A stretch of DNA of 64,000 nucleotides from an uncultured bacterium. GTDB taxonomy: Bacteria; Krumholzibacteriota; Krumholzibacteriia; LZORAL124-64-63. Of the stretch, positions 54,948-63,192 are shown in pieces. The translations under genes and the position numbers were made by a program. Location of the stretch: NCBI GenBank assembly GCA_903912525.1, contig CAIWHK010000009.1:186001-250000 (forward strand), in the 5' to 3' direction. The notes below the pieces were generated by a model. The model did not search any database and had not been told where the DNA came from. It was given only the letters and a program-made list of their open reading frames with translations. Numbering within the stretch: position 1 is the first letter of the stretch; each line of letters begins with the position of its first letter.

Positions 54948-55589
54948 TCAGGAGACCGTCAGCCCCAGCTTGCGGCGGATCTGGTCCTGCACCTGCGCCG
55001 GCGGCTGCGTGCCGTCGATGTCGATGACCAGGTCGTGCTCGCGGAACAGGTCCAGCACCGGCGCGGTCTGCGTGTGGAAGTCAGCCAGTCGCGAGGCGAT
55101 CGCCGACGGCGTGTCGTCCTCGCGCGCGACGATGGCGCCACCGCAGTCGTCGCACACGCCGGGCACCCTGGGGGCGTGCGCCTGCAGGTTCCAGTCGCGT
55201 CCGCAGTCGTCGCACAGCCGGCGCGCCAGCATGCGCGCGGTGACGACCTCGTCAGGCACGGTGACGTTGATGACGCCGTCGAGCGGCACCAGTTCCAGCA
55301 GGAACGCGGCCTGCGTCAGGTTGCGCGGGTAGCCGTCGAGCACGAAGCCGCGCTGGCAGTCGGTCTCGTCCAGTCGCGTGCGCAGCACCTGGTTGACGAT
55401 GCCGTCGGACACCAGGTGGCCGCCGGCCACCAGGTCGCGGATGGTCTGGCCCAGGTGCGTGCCGTTGTGGATGTGGGCACGGAAGACCTCGCCCATCGAC
55501 AGGTGGATGAGGTCATAGTCGGCCGCCAGCAGCTTGGCCTGCGTGCCCTTGCCGCTGCCCTGGATTCCCATGATGACGTACTTGCCCAT
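54948..55589 (-). CDS. adk: Adenylate kinase (zinc-type lid)
   Basis: 213 residues. The P-loop is GIQGSGKGTQ near residues 8-17, where most members have GAPGAGKGTQ. FVLDGYPRN is the conserved AMP/ATP-site block. The lid carries four Cys (RLCDDCGRDW and GVCDDCGG) that should bind zinc. It interconverts ATP, ADP and AMP. The changed P-loop raises the chance of a sub-branch with altered nucleotide choice. Single gene, facing ssb tail to tail. Confidence 0.9.
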   Translation of the reverse strand: MGKYVIMGIQGSGKGTQAKLLAADYDLIHLSMGEVFRAHIHNGTHLGQTIRDLVAGGHLVSDGIVNQVLRTRLDETDCQRGFVLDGYPRNLTQAAFLLELVPLDGVINVTVPDEVVTARMLARRLCDDCGRDWNLQAHAPRVPGVCDDCGGAIVAREDDTPSAIASRLADFHTQTAPVLDLFREHDLVIDIDGTQPPAQVQDQIRRKLGLTVS

Positions 55590-55660
55590 GGCCCGACGCT
55601 CCTGTGTGGTGGAACACCCGTCAGCCGGTTATCGGCCGTCCCCGGGCAACCTGTAGTTCT

Positions 55661-56464
55661 TCAGGCGCGGGCCACGCACCACCGGAAAAGCCCGCAATCG
55701 TCGCACTTCGGCCCCCGGGCCACGCATGTTTTGCGCCCGTGGTCGATGACCAGGTGCCCGAAATCGCGCCAGTCGGCCTGCGGCACGCATTCGTTCAGCT
55801 GCCGCTCGACCTTCACCGGGTCGTCCTGGTCGGTCAATCCCAGCTTGCGCGAGATGCGGCCCACGTGTGTGTCGACGACCACGCCGGCCGGCTTTCCGTA
55901 GACCTCGCCCAGCACGACGTTGGCCGTCTTGCGCCCGCACCCGGGCACCTTGACCAGTTCGTCGATGTCCTCGGGCAGCTTCCCACCGTAGTTCTCGATG
56001 AGTGCCTTGGCTGCGCCCTGCAGCGACTTCGCCTTGTTGTGGTAGAACCCCGTCGAGCGGATCGCTTCCTCGATCTCCTCGATGGGCGCCCTGGCGAATT
56101 CGGCCGGCTTTGGGAAGCGCTTGAACAGCCCCGGCGTGACCTGGTTGACGCGCGCGTCGGTGCACTGCGCCGACAGGATGGTGGCCACCAGCAGCTGCCA
56201 CCCGTCGCCGTGCTCGAGGCTGCACTGGGTGTCGGGGAACTCGGCGCGGAGCGCCTTGATGACGGCGCGGGCCTTGGCCTGGCGGTCGGGGAGGAGGGCG
56301 AGGGCGGAAACCGGGCCAGCTGGCGCGGGGGCGGGCTTGGACTTTGCGGGGGCCTTGGTCTTCGCCGGAGCCTTCGCCGCCGTCTTGGGGACGGGCTTGG
56401 TGGCGGCCTTCTTCTTCACGGGGGTCTTCTTGGTCGAGGAGGCCTTCTTGGAAGTGGCGGCCAT
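55661..56464 (-). CDS. nth: Endonuclease III with a Lys/Ala-rich N-terminal extension
   Basis: 267 residues; the usual length is about 210. Residues 1-55 are an added Lys/Ala/Pro-rich stretch, probably disordered and DNA-binding. The helix-hairpin-helix VPGCGRKTANVVLGE carries the catalytic Lys, and VVVDTHVGRISRKLGL the catalytic Asp. The 4Fe-4S motif C-x6-C-x2-C-x5-C is complete at the C-terminus. It removes oxidised pyrimidines from DNA. A palindrome copy lies 37 bases upstream of the start. Confidence 0.95.
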   Translation of the reverse strand: MAATSKKASSTKKTPVKKKAATKPVPKTAAKAPAKTKAPAKSKPAPAPAGPVSALALLPDRQAKARAVIKALRAEFPDTQCSLEHGDGWQLLVATILSAQCTDARVNQVTPGLFKRFPKPAEFARAPIEEIEEAIRSTGFYHNKAKSLQGAAKALIENYGGKLPEDIDELVKVPGCGRKTANVVLGEVYGKPAGVVVDTHVGRISRKLGLTDQDDPVKVERQLNECVPQADWRDFGHLVIDHGRKTCVARGPKCDDCGLFRWCVARA

Positions 56465-56500
56465 GCGGGACCTTTCCTGCCGACGCCGCTAGCGCCCGTC

Positions 56501-56518
56501 ACTTGCGCCGGCGCAAGT
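56501..56518. repeat. 18-bp intergenic palindrome, copy 6
   Basis: ACTTGCGCCGGCGCAAGT, perfect, upstream of nth and before tRNA-Lys. It is the last copy; none is seen in the island that follows. Confidence 0.9.
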
Positions 56519-56661
56519 CGTTCCGGGATCCGGCGGATTCGGGGTTCTTGACAAGCCCGGGGGCGGCTGCTATTTATTGCCGCCTGCCTGTCGGGCGCGT
56601 TTTCGAGGCTGCGTGACCACGCTACTCCCGGACCGCCCGCATGGCCACTGCCGATTCTGGT

Positions 56662-56737
56662 GCGCCGCTAGCTCAACTGGTAGAGCAACTGACTCTTAAT
56701 CAGTAGGTTCGGGGTTCAAGTCCCTGGCGGCGTACCA
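56662..56737 (+). tRNA. tRNA-Lys (CTT), probable island attachment site
   Basis: 76 nt with encoded CCA. The acceptor GCGCCGC pairs with GCGGCGT (one G-T). The loop CTCTTAA in an ACTGA/TCAGT stem gives CTT. A tyrosine integrase gene starts 363 bases downstream and composition changes here, so the tRNA 3' end is the likely attL. No second copy of its 3' end is found within the window. Confidence 0.95.
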
Positions 56738-56745
56738 ACAATATC

Positions 56746-56780
56746 AACGACTTGCGTCACTTCGGCGTAAGTCGTTTTTC
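56746..56780 (+). terminator. Terminator of tRNA-Lys
   Basis: A 13-bp stem with two G-T pairs, AACGACTTGCGTC (56746-56758) and GGCGTAAGTCGTT (56764-56776), loop ACTTC, then a T-run. The left arm resembles half of the 18-bp palindrome (ACTTGCG), but the right arm does not. Confidence 0.8.
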
Positions 56781-57016
56781 TTGCTATTCAACCCCCATTC
56801 AACTTCTGGAAAGTCCGGAATATCAAAATCGGAGCAGCGAAGTTGCCGCCTCATTCAGCCCATAGAAGGCGAATTTTCACGCAATAATCGGGGCGTCCAG
56901 CCATCGGTAATTGGTGGCCACCGTTTGTTGCTACAGCAGCGAACTGGCTGTGGCAAAAAAATCACATAACGTGTTTATATTCAGCGGTTTATGTAGACAC
57001 TATTTTTCAAAAACAC

Positions 57017-57045
57017 TTCACTTTTCCGTTCCAAATTCGTATAAT
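57017..57045 (+). promoter_or_regulatory. Integrase promoter
   Basis: TTCACT (57017-57022), 17 bases, a perfect TATAAT (57040-57045). The leader to the integrase start is about 50 bases. Confidence 0.55.
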
Positions 57046-57100
57046 CCTGATGCGGTGAAGATCCTGCGGTTCGGGAGTTTCGGAACAACGAAATGGCGAA

Positions 57101-58282
57101 TTGATGGCCCCCAAAAATGCACTCAATTTCACGATGAAAGCCCTCGAAGCGATTACGCCCAACCCTACCTGCCGTGAGTTCTACTATGACCTGAATTGCA
57201 AGAACCTCTGTCTCGCAGTGACGCCCTCGGGTACCAAGACATGGTTCTTGTACCAGTCCATCAATGGCCGCCCCGAGCGAATCAAGATTGGCCGGTTCCC
57301 TGCCGTCGATCTGGCACAGGCGAAGCGCCAGTGGAAGAAGCTCCAAGGCGAGATCGCCAATGGGGGAAACCCGAATCAGGACAGGCGGGACCATCGGGCT
57401 GAACCGACCCTTCGCCAGTTCTTTGAAGAGTCGTTCTTGGTTCGCTACGCCAAGATCCAGAAGAAGTCGTGGCAGCAAGACGTGCGGCTCTTCAAGAACC
57501 ACTTGAGCCCACTGGCCGACAAGCGCCTTTCCGAAATCACAGACGCACAGGTGTCTCGTCTCCACCGTGAGATTGGCAGCAAGAACGGCCAGTACGTGGC
57601 TAACCGGGTTGTGATGCTCTTGAGTGCGGTCTACAACAAGGCCAAGAAGTGGAAGGCATATTCTGGCGACAACCCGGCATCGTGTGTGGAACTCTTTCGT
57701 GAAGTAGCGAGGGATATTTACCTGAGCAAGGACGAGATCCGGTCTCTGATGGAATCGGTGCTGGCAGAAAAGGACGATGGCTTTCAAGCGTTCGTTCAGA
57801 TTTGCCTCCTTACTGGCGTTCGGTCGGGCAACACCTACAGCATGAAATGGGACCAACTCAGCGACGATCTTGATCGCTGGGACATCCCTCGGGAGAATAC
57901 GAAGAACAAGAAGTCCCATCTGGTTCAGCTTACCGACCAAGCGTCCAACATTCTGCGAAGCCTGTCCGCTGGGGCGCATAGCGATTTCGTTTTCCACGAT
58001 GGTGACACTGCTCAGTGCGGGCGGCGATTCCGCTACCTGTTTTCCAAGGCGACGAAGAGGGCGGGGATCAAGTGCCGCATTCATGATCTTCGCCACACGA
58101 CGGCTTCTCAGCTTGTGTCCAGCGGCATCAGTTTGGCGATCACTCAAGAGATCCTCGGGCACCTCAACTATCGCTCAACCCTCCGCTACGCCCATGTTGC
58201 GCCAAGTTCGGTGAGAGAGTCGTTGAGGCTTGTCACGGACGATTTCTTTGCCGACAGAGAGGGTCAGCAGAAGACGGCGTAA
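57101..58282 (+). CDS. int: Tyrosine recombinase/integrase of the island
   Basis: 393 residues from ATG 57101 (ATG 57134 is possible). The N-terminus has the arm-binding domain type of P4-like integrases (YYDLNCKNLCLAVTPSGTKT and RIKIGRFPAVDLAQAKRQWK). The catalytic residues are Arg in TGVRSGNTYSMKW, His and Arg in HDLRHTTASQL, His in ILGHLNYRS and Tyr in TLRYAHV. It should recombine at tRNA-Lys, which lies just upstream. The full set of residues suggests an active enzyme. Confidence 0.94.
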   Translation: MMAPKNALNFTMKALEAITPNPTCREFYYDLNCKNLCLAVTPSGTKTWFLYQSINGRPERIKIGRFPAVDLAQAKRQWKKLQGEIANGGNPNQDRRDHRAEPTLRQFFEESFLVRYAKIQKKSWQQDVRLFKNHLSPLADKRLSEITDAQVSRLHREIGSKNGQYVANRVVMLLSAVYNKAKKWKAYSGDNPASCVELFREVARDIYLSKDEIRSLMESVLAEKDDGFQAFVQICLLTGVRSGNTYSMKWDQLSDDLDRWDIPRENTKNKKSHLVQLTDQASNILRSLSAGAHSDFVFHDGDTAQCGRRFRYLFSKATKRAGIKCRIHDLRHTTASQLVSSGISLAITQEILGHLNYRSTLRYAHVAPSSVRESLRLVTDDFFADREGQQKTA

Positions 58283-58444
58283 TGGGGGCGATCACGCCGC
58301 TGATTTTCAAAGATCATTTACTTCGCAATCCACGGGTGCTAGGATCACGATCCATTGCCCCATTGCTCCAAGGCCCATCGTCGGAGCCGGTCTGGTGGGG
58401 TGGACCGTATTCAGTCATGGATCGCAGCGGAATGGGGTTCTATC

Positions 58445-59155
58445 GTGAAGCGTCTTCCTTGGCTCATTCTCTTCGTGCTGTTGCTCCCCGCAGCGGCGCT
58501 ATCTCAGCAGGTTCTTTTCTCCGATGACTTCAACAACGGCATGGATTCCGAATGGATCAACACTGTCGGCTGGGCAGTTGAAGGTGGCCGCCTTGTGAAT
58601 TTGACGACCTGCGGCGGCCAAGCCTGTATGCCGGACATTTGGGCTGGAGGTGCGGGGCAGTTCGAATACACCGTCAATTTTGACCTGACGCTCTTGGCCC
58701 CCTCGCAGGATTCTCAGGGCATGTCTATGCAGGTCTATTCGATGTTCTCAAGCAACTGCGAGCCGCAAGAGTGCCCTTCGGGTGCGCCCCAAGGCTACAG
58801 GGTGGATGTTGGGGCCAACGCTGATTGCTACATTGCCCGCTACGATGGCAATGGTGACCAGAGTGCGGCGGCTATCTTGACGACGGTGACTGAAGGTGCA
58901 TGGTGGATTCCGGGTGTCCTCTACCACGTCAGTTTTGGAAGGCAGGGTGGAAATCTGGTCTTCAGCAAGTGGGCCGATGGCGAACCTGCACCCGATCTGG
59001 TGGTCACGGCTGCTGACGACAGCTACCACTCAGGGTATTGGGGGTTGTCTTTTTGGTATGGGATGGTGGCGGTGGACAATTTCCGTGTCGAAGGACTCGG
59101 CGTGGTGGCTACTGAACAGTCTTCGTGGGGCAACATGAAGGCTCTCTATCGATAG
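58445..59155 (+). CDS. Secreted protein with WG-x-x-K C-terminal tail, beside the integrase
   Basis: 236 residues from GTG 58445, chosen because an exact signal peptide follows (KRLPWLILFVLLLPAAALSQQ). The mature part looks like a concanavalin/LamG-like jelly roll (VLFSDDFNNGMDSEWINTVG, then WGLSFWYGMVAVDNFRVEG). It ends SSWGNMKALYR at the stop, the same tail as the proteins at 11639-12205 and 29046-29849. Its GC content is lower than theirs. It may be island cargo that uses the host export route, or a host gene caught up in the island. Confidence 0.8.
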   Translation: MKRLPWLILFVLLLPAAALSQQVLFSDDFNNGMDSEWINTVGWAVEGGRLVNLTTCGGQACMPDIWAGGAGQFEYTVNFDLTLLAPSQDSQGMSMQVYSMFSSNCEPQECPSGAPQGYRVDVGANADCYIARYDGNGDQSAAAILTTVTEGAWWIPGVLYHVSFGRQGGNLVFSKWADGEPAPDLVVTAADDSYHSGYWGLSFWYGMVAVDNFRVEGLGVVATEQSSWGNMKALYR

Positions 59156-59329
59156 TTGGCGAATTGGTTTCGTGGTTCGGTTCAATCGTCCGCTTCACTC
59201 GGACTGCGGTTTGACCTTGGACATACATAGGCAACGCAGTTGCTGGCGATAGCCGTGGTGCTCTCGTTCTATTTTCATGTTCATTTCCATGCACGCCACA
59301 CTATTTACTCATGTGAAAGGATGGACACT

Positions 59330-59629
59330 ATGTCGAGATACAACGAAGAAACCGGAATGAAAGACTGCACGGCGTGCAAGTGTGAGCGGACGATTGACAT
59401 GTTCAACAACAACTGCTGCACGACGGATGGCAAAGACAACATCTGCCGACAATGTCGGAGCAAGGCCACAAAGGCGTGGAGAGCAAAGAAGAAGGCGGAG
59501 AACCTGTCCAAGCGTGGCGATCCAGCACATGAGTTCAAGAGGCAACTGGTGCGACCTCGACAGAGTCTTGTCCGGACGAAAGACGACGACGCATTCCTTG
59601 ATGAATTCCTTGCGGAATATGACGCCTGA
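59330..59629 (+). CDS. Small zinc-finger-like protein
   Basis: 99 residues from ATG 59330, with AAAGG upstream. The N-terminal part has two CxxC pairs in CTACKCERTIDMF and ICRQCRSKATKAWR, a pattern common in small phage and island proteins, sometimes linked to HNH nucleases. The HNH His residues are missing. The rest is charged (RKKAENLSKRG-like, DDDAFLDEFLAEYD). It may bind DNA. Function unknown. Confidence 0.65.
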   Translation: MSRYNEETGMKDCTACKCERTIDMFNNNCCTTDGKDNICRQCRSKATKAWRAKKKAENLSKRGDPAHEFKRQLVRPRQSLVRTKDDDAFLDEFLAEYDA

Positions 59630-61230
59630 TCTGTGTGCGATGGTCAATGCGCCAATTTGCAGCGGTAGGCAGGGTGGCCGTGAATTGGGCTAAGGGAAGC
59701 CGTCACGCCATCGTTGGGCCGGATGCGATCTTCTCGTGTTGTCCGACGGGTGATCTTCCGAAACAAGGAGATTCGCCTTCCCCGTCGAGGCAACGGGCGG
59801 ACCCAGCCCTCGGCCAATTATCTGGCGTGAGGTGATTCGGCTTCCCTTTCTGGTCGAGGCTTGCCGATGGTGTCGGGTGCATCTTGCGCCTCGGATTATT
59901 GTCACCACGACACAGGAATCTGAGGCTTCCAAACGAGGCGATTTGGTCGCTCGCAATTAATTGTATTTTTTGGAAATTCCGAACATGGAAGTGCAAGTGG
60001 ATCTGCTGCTCAGCGACGATTGTTCGCTTGCAACAGATGGCATGGTTTTCCGCAGATTATTCCTCTAGTAACGATTTTCACCCCATGGTTGGTACCCTGA
60101 TGCCACCTCATCATTGTTGAGCGAATCTGGGGGCTAATCTGGCGAAAAAGTGGTTTGGGGTCGACGGGGCTGGCTGGCAAGCACTGGATGGGGGCTCTGC
60201 AAAATAGTTTCGTTGCAAACAAACAAGTTACACGGAATCTTTGATGATAATGAATGAATGGGGGCGAATTCTCGAAATCTGTCCGTGGACCACCTGCTTC
60301 CAAGTTATGGCGCCGCAACAAGATAACAAATGGCCGCATTCGGGAAGATTTCGTAAGTGTTGCCAATGCAATGTATTACGCCATTGCGGCACGAAGTCGT
60401 TTGAGCCGATACTTAAACAGGTCACTAGTTGAAAAAAAGATATTCTATTCAATCGGAACAAGAAAAATTGTTCTTGTCATGAATGAGATCTTCAATCTTG
60501 GGGATGATGGAATAGAAACGAAGATCTCCATGGTAGACATTGAGGACAAGTTACAGCCATCAAGGAAGACAGGGAACGGTCTGACTTAGGTGCTTCGAAG
60601 TGATTCATAACCAAACGAACTTGAATGGCCTCAATAGTGGATGGTGATTGGTTCTATCATCTAGCAGGAAGTTCATTGCTCTGGTTCTTCAATAGTTCTT
60701 GTTGGCAGGCCTTACCCTCATAGAGTCCTGAGATCCCAGCCGGATTTGTATAGAATTGATCAGCTATCAATGCCAATCTCACCAACACGAAGCATGATGG
60801 TCTTTTAAGTCGTTATACTTCAACATGATAACTTCAAGTTCGCCCGCCTTTGGTGTCTCGGGCTGTCGAAAAGCTATGAAAATGCTATTCGGGAAGGGAA
60901 AACGAGAGCCTTGGCGATGACCGGCGGTCCCATGAACACCCGGCCAGAACTCGCCAGAATTCGTCATGCGTTTCCCTGCAATTCCACCCGGCCAAGGGTG
61001 GCCGAATGGCATCGGAGCCGGTGGCCAGTGGGGGAAGTTGACCCGGCCACAGGTGGGGGAAGTTGGGGTGGCCACCGAGGGGGCTTCAATTGAGCCCGAC
61101 TCAGGCGGGATCCGACCTTTTCAGGGGTATTGCCATGCGTTACAGTCATGGCTCACCGAATTGAACCGGTAGGGACGCAACCTATTGTCCGGTAATGCAC
61201 TAAATCGCTCTCCATTTTGAGGACGCCCAA
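59630..61230. other. Island stretch without a clear gene
   Basis: 1.6 kb with no convincing gene. An open frame at 60254-60589 (plus; segment VREDFVSVANAMYYAIAARS-like, then KIVLVMNEIFNLGDDG) could be a short gene or fragment, but has no start signal I trust. Near 60950-61080 a G-rich part holds a direct repeat GTGGGGGAAGTTG (61028-61040 and 61053-61065) among many GGCC blocks. This looks like the end of an IS21-type element. Confidence 0.4.
61028..61065. repeat. 13-bp direct repeat in the island
   Basis: GTGGGGGAAGTTG occurs at 61028-61040 and 61053-61065, 25 bases apart, surrounded by CCGGCC and GTGGCC words. It lies 165 bases before hsdM and may be a leftover IS end. Confidence 0.7.
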
Positions 61231-63192
61231 ATGACCAACTTTTCGGCTCAAATCAGCTTCATATGGTCCATAGCTGAAATTCTTCGTGGCTCCTACAAGC
61301 AGTCCGAGTACGGGCGGGTGGTCCTCCCATTCACCGTCCTGCGGCGTCTGGACTGCGTTCTGGCCCCCTCGAAGGACAAGGTCTTAGCCCAAGCGAAAGA
61401 CCTTCCCAAGAACGTGGACACCACCATGCGGGAGACCATGCTGAACATGGCTTCTGGGCACTCATTCCACAATACCAGCAGGTTTACCTTCGAAACGCTT
61501 CTGGATGACCCTGAGAACATCGCCGCCAACCTCAACCACATGGTCAACGGGTTCTCAGATGATGCCAGAGAGATTTTCATCGACCGGTTCAAGCTCTTGG
61601 ACCAAATCACCCGTCTGGACAAAGACAACCTGCTCTACTTGGTGGTCCAGCGGTTTGCCCAAGCCGATCTGCACCCGGACAAGGTCTCGAACCTCGATAT
61701 GGGCTACATCTTCGAGGAACTGATCCGCAGATTCTCAGAGCAAAGTAACGAGACCGCTGGCGAGCATTTTACCCCCCGTGAGGTCATCCGTTTGATGGTG
61801 AATTTGCTCTTCTTGGAGGATGCCGACGCCCTCACGAAAAAGGGGGTCATCAGGAGGCTCTACGATCCCGCCTGCGGGACGGGAGGGATGTTGTCCGTAG
61901 CGGAGGATTACCTGAGAGAACTCAATCCTGAGGCCCATCTGGTGGTCTACGGGCAAGAACTCAACGACGAGTCGTACGGTACGGCCAAGTCCGATATGAT
62001 GATCAAAGGGCAGGAGGCCAAGAATATCCATGCTGGGAACAGCTTCACCCAAGACGGCGTGCCTAACGAGCGCTTCGATTACATGCTGTCAAACCCGCCG
62101 TTTGGGGTCGAGTGGAAGAAGATTCAGGATTTCATTCAGGATGAGCACTCCAGTCAGGGCTACAGTGGACGGTTTGGTGCTGGCCTCCCAAGGGTGAGCG
62201 ACGGGTCCTTGATGTTCGTCCAGCACATGATTTCCAAATTCAACAGGGACGGAAATCGGTCTCGTTTGGCGGTGGTGCTCAACGGGTCGCCACTGTTCAC
62301 TGGCGGCGCTGGATCAGGCGAGAGCGAGATCCGCCGATGGATCATCGAAAACGACTGGCTCGAAGCCATCGTGGCCCTGCCGACCGATATGTTCTACAAC
62401 ACGGGGATTGCCACCTACATCTGGATCATCTCGAACCAGAAAACGAAGCAACGCAAGGGCAAGATCCAGCTTATCGACGCCACCGAATTCCATAGCCCCA
62501 TGCGGAAGAGCTTGGGAAGTAAGCGCAAGCAAATCTCAGACGACCAGATCAAGACCATCACCCAGCTATTCGGAGATTTCCAAGAAAACGAGAAATCGAA
62601 GATTTTCGACAACACGGATTTCGGGTTCAACAGGATCACCGTTGAGCGCCCGCTCAAGCTGAGCTTCCAGATCACGCCCGAGCGGATTGACGCTCTAAAA
62701 GGAACGGCGGTCTTCGCCAAGCTCGGCAAGGTGGCACAGGGAGAAATCATTGTTGCCCTGCTGGCCTTGGACAAAGCCAATGTCTACAAAGACCGTGAGG
62801 CGTTCACGAAGGCATTGAAGGGAACGTTTAAGAAGGCTGGGGTTGAGGTCAAGACGCCGATGCTGAAGGTGATCTTGCAGGCGCTCAGCGATAAGGACGA
62901 AGCCGCAGATGTCTGCGTGGACAAGGACGGCAACCCCGAATCCGATGCCGATCTTCGGGACAACGAGAATATCCCGTTGAAGGAAGACATCGAGGAATAC
63001 TTCCAGCGTGAGGTGATCCCTCATATGCCTGATGCTTGGATCGACCACGACAAGACCAAGGTCGGCTATGAGATCCCGTTCAATCGCCACTTCTACAAGC
63101 ATGTGCCTCCAAGGTCGCTGAAGGAGATTGATGAGGACTTGGCAAAGGTCAGTGCGGAGATCATGCGGCTGCTTGGAGAGGTCAAGGGATGA
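61231..63192 (+). CDS. hsdM: Type I restriction-modification methyltransferase subunit HsdM
   Basis: 653 residues. The N-terminal helical HsdM domain (SFIWSIAEILRGSYKQSEYG) leads into the N6-adenine methyltransferase domain. It has the SAM motif DPACGTGGML (from residue 212) and the catalytic NPPFG (from residue 288), plus EHFTPREVIRLMV. It methylates adenine at the site chosen by HsdS. The extra C-terminal part (after residue 500) is also normal for the longer HsdM group. The stop overlaps the hsdS start by ATGA. The restriction subunit must lie past the right edge. Confidence 0.96.
   Translation: MTNFSAQISFIWSIAEILRGSYKQSEYGRVVLPFTVLRRLDCVLAPSKDKVLAQAKDLPKNVDTTMRETMLNMASGHSFHNTSRFTFETLLDDPENIAANLNHMVNGFSDDAREIFIDRFKLLDQITRLDKDNLLYLVVQRFAQADLHPDKVSNLDMGYIFEELIRRFSEQSNETAGEHFTPREVIRLMVNLLFLEDADALTKKGVIRRLYDPACGTGGMLSVAEDYLRELNPEAHLVVYGQELNDESYGTAKSDMMIKGQEAKNIHAGNSFTQDGVPNERFDYMLSNPPFGVEWKKIQDFIQDEHSSQGYSGRFGAGLPRVSDGSLMFVQHMISKFNRDGNRSRLAVVLNGSPLFTGGAGSGESEIRRWIIENDWLEAIVALPTDMFYNTGIATYIWIISNQKTKQRKGKIQLIDATEFHSPMRKSLGSKRKQISDDQIKTITQLFGDFQENEKSKIFDNTDFGFNRITVERPLKLSFQITPERIDALKGTAVFAKLGKVAQGEIIVALLALDKANVYKDREAFTKALKGTFKKAGVEVKTPMLKVILQALSDKDEAADVCVDKDGNPESDADLRDNENIPLKEDIEEYFQREVIPHMPDAWIDHDKTKVGYEIPFNRHFYKHVPPRSLKEIDEDLAKVSAEIMRLLGEVKG

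Larger units (their letters stand above)
56738..57100. other. Left end of the island, with integrase promoter
   Basis: 363 bp, AT-richer than the host. It holds the tRNA-Lys terminator (56746-56780) and the integrase promoter (57017-57045). A short open frame at 56911-57177 overlaps the integrase start and has no features that support it. Confidence 0.5.

Noticed and set aside
56981-58162. A 393-codon minus-strand frame over the integrase
   Set aside because: The plus-strand integrase has a complete catalytic set. The antisense protein resembles nothing.
60254-60589. A 111-codon open frame in the island
   Set aside because: No ribosome-binding site or family; noted inside the gene-poor stretch instead of being called a gene.
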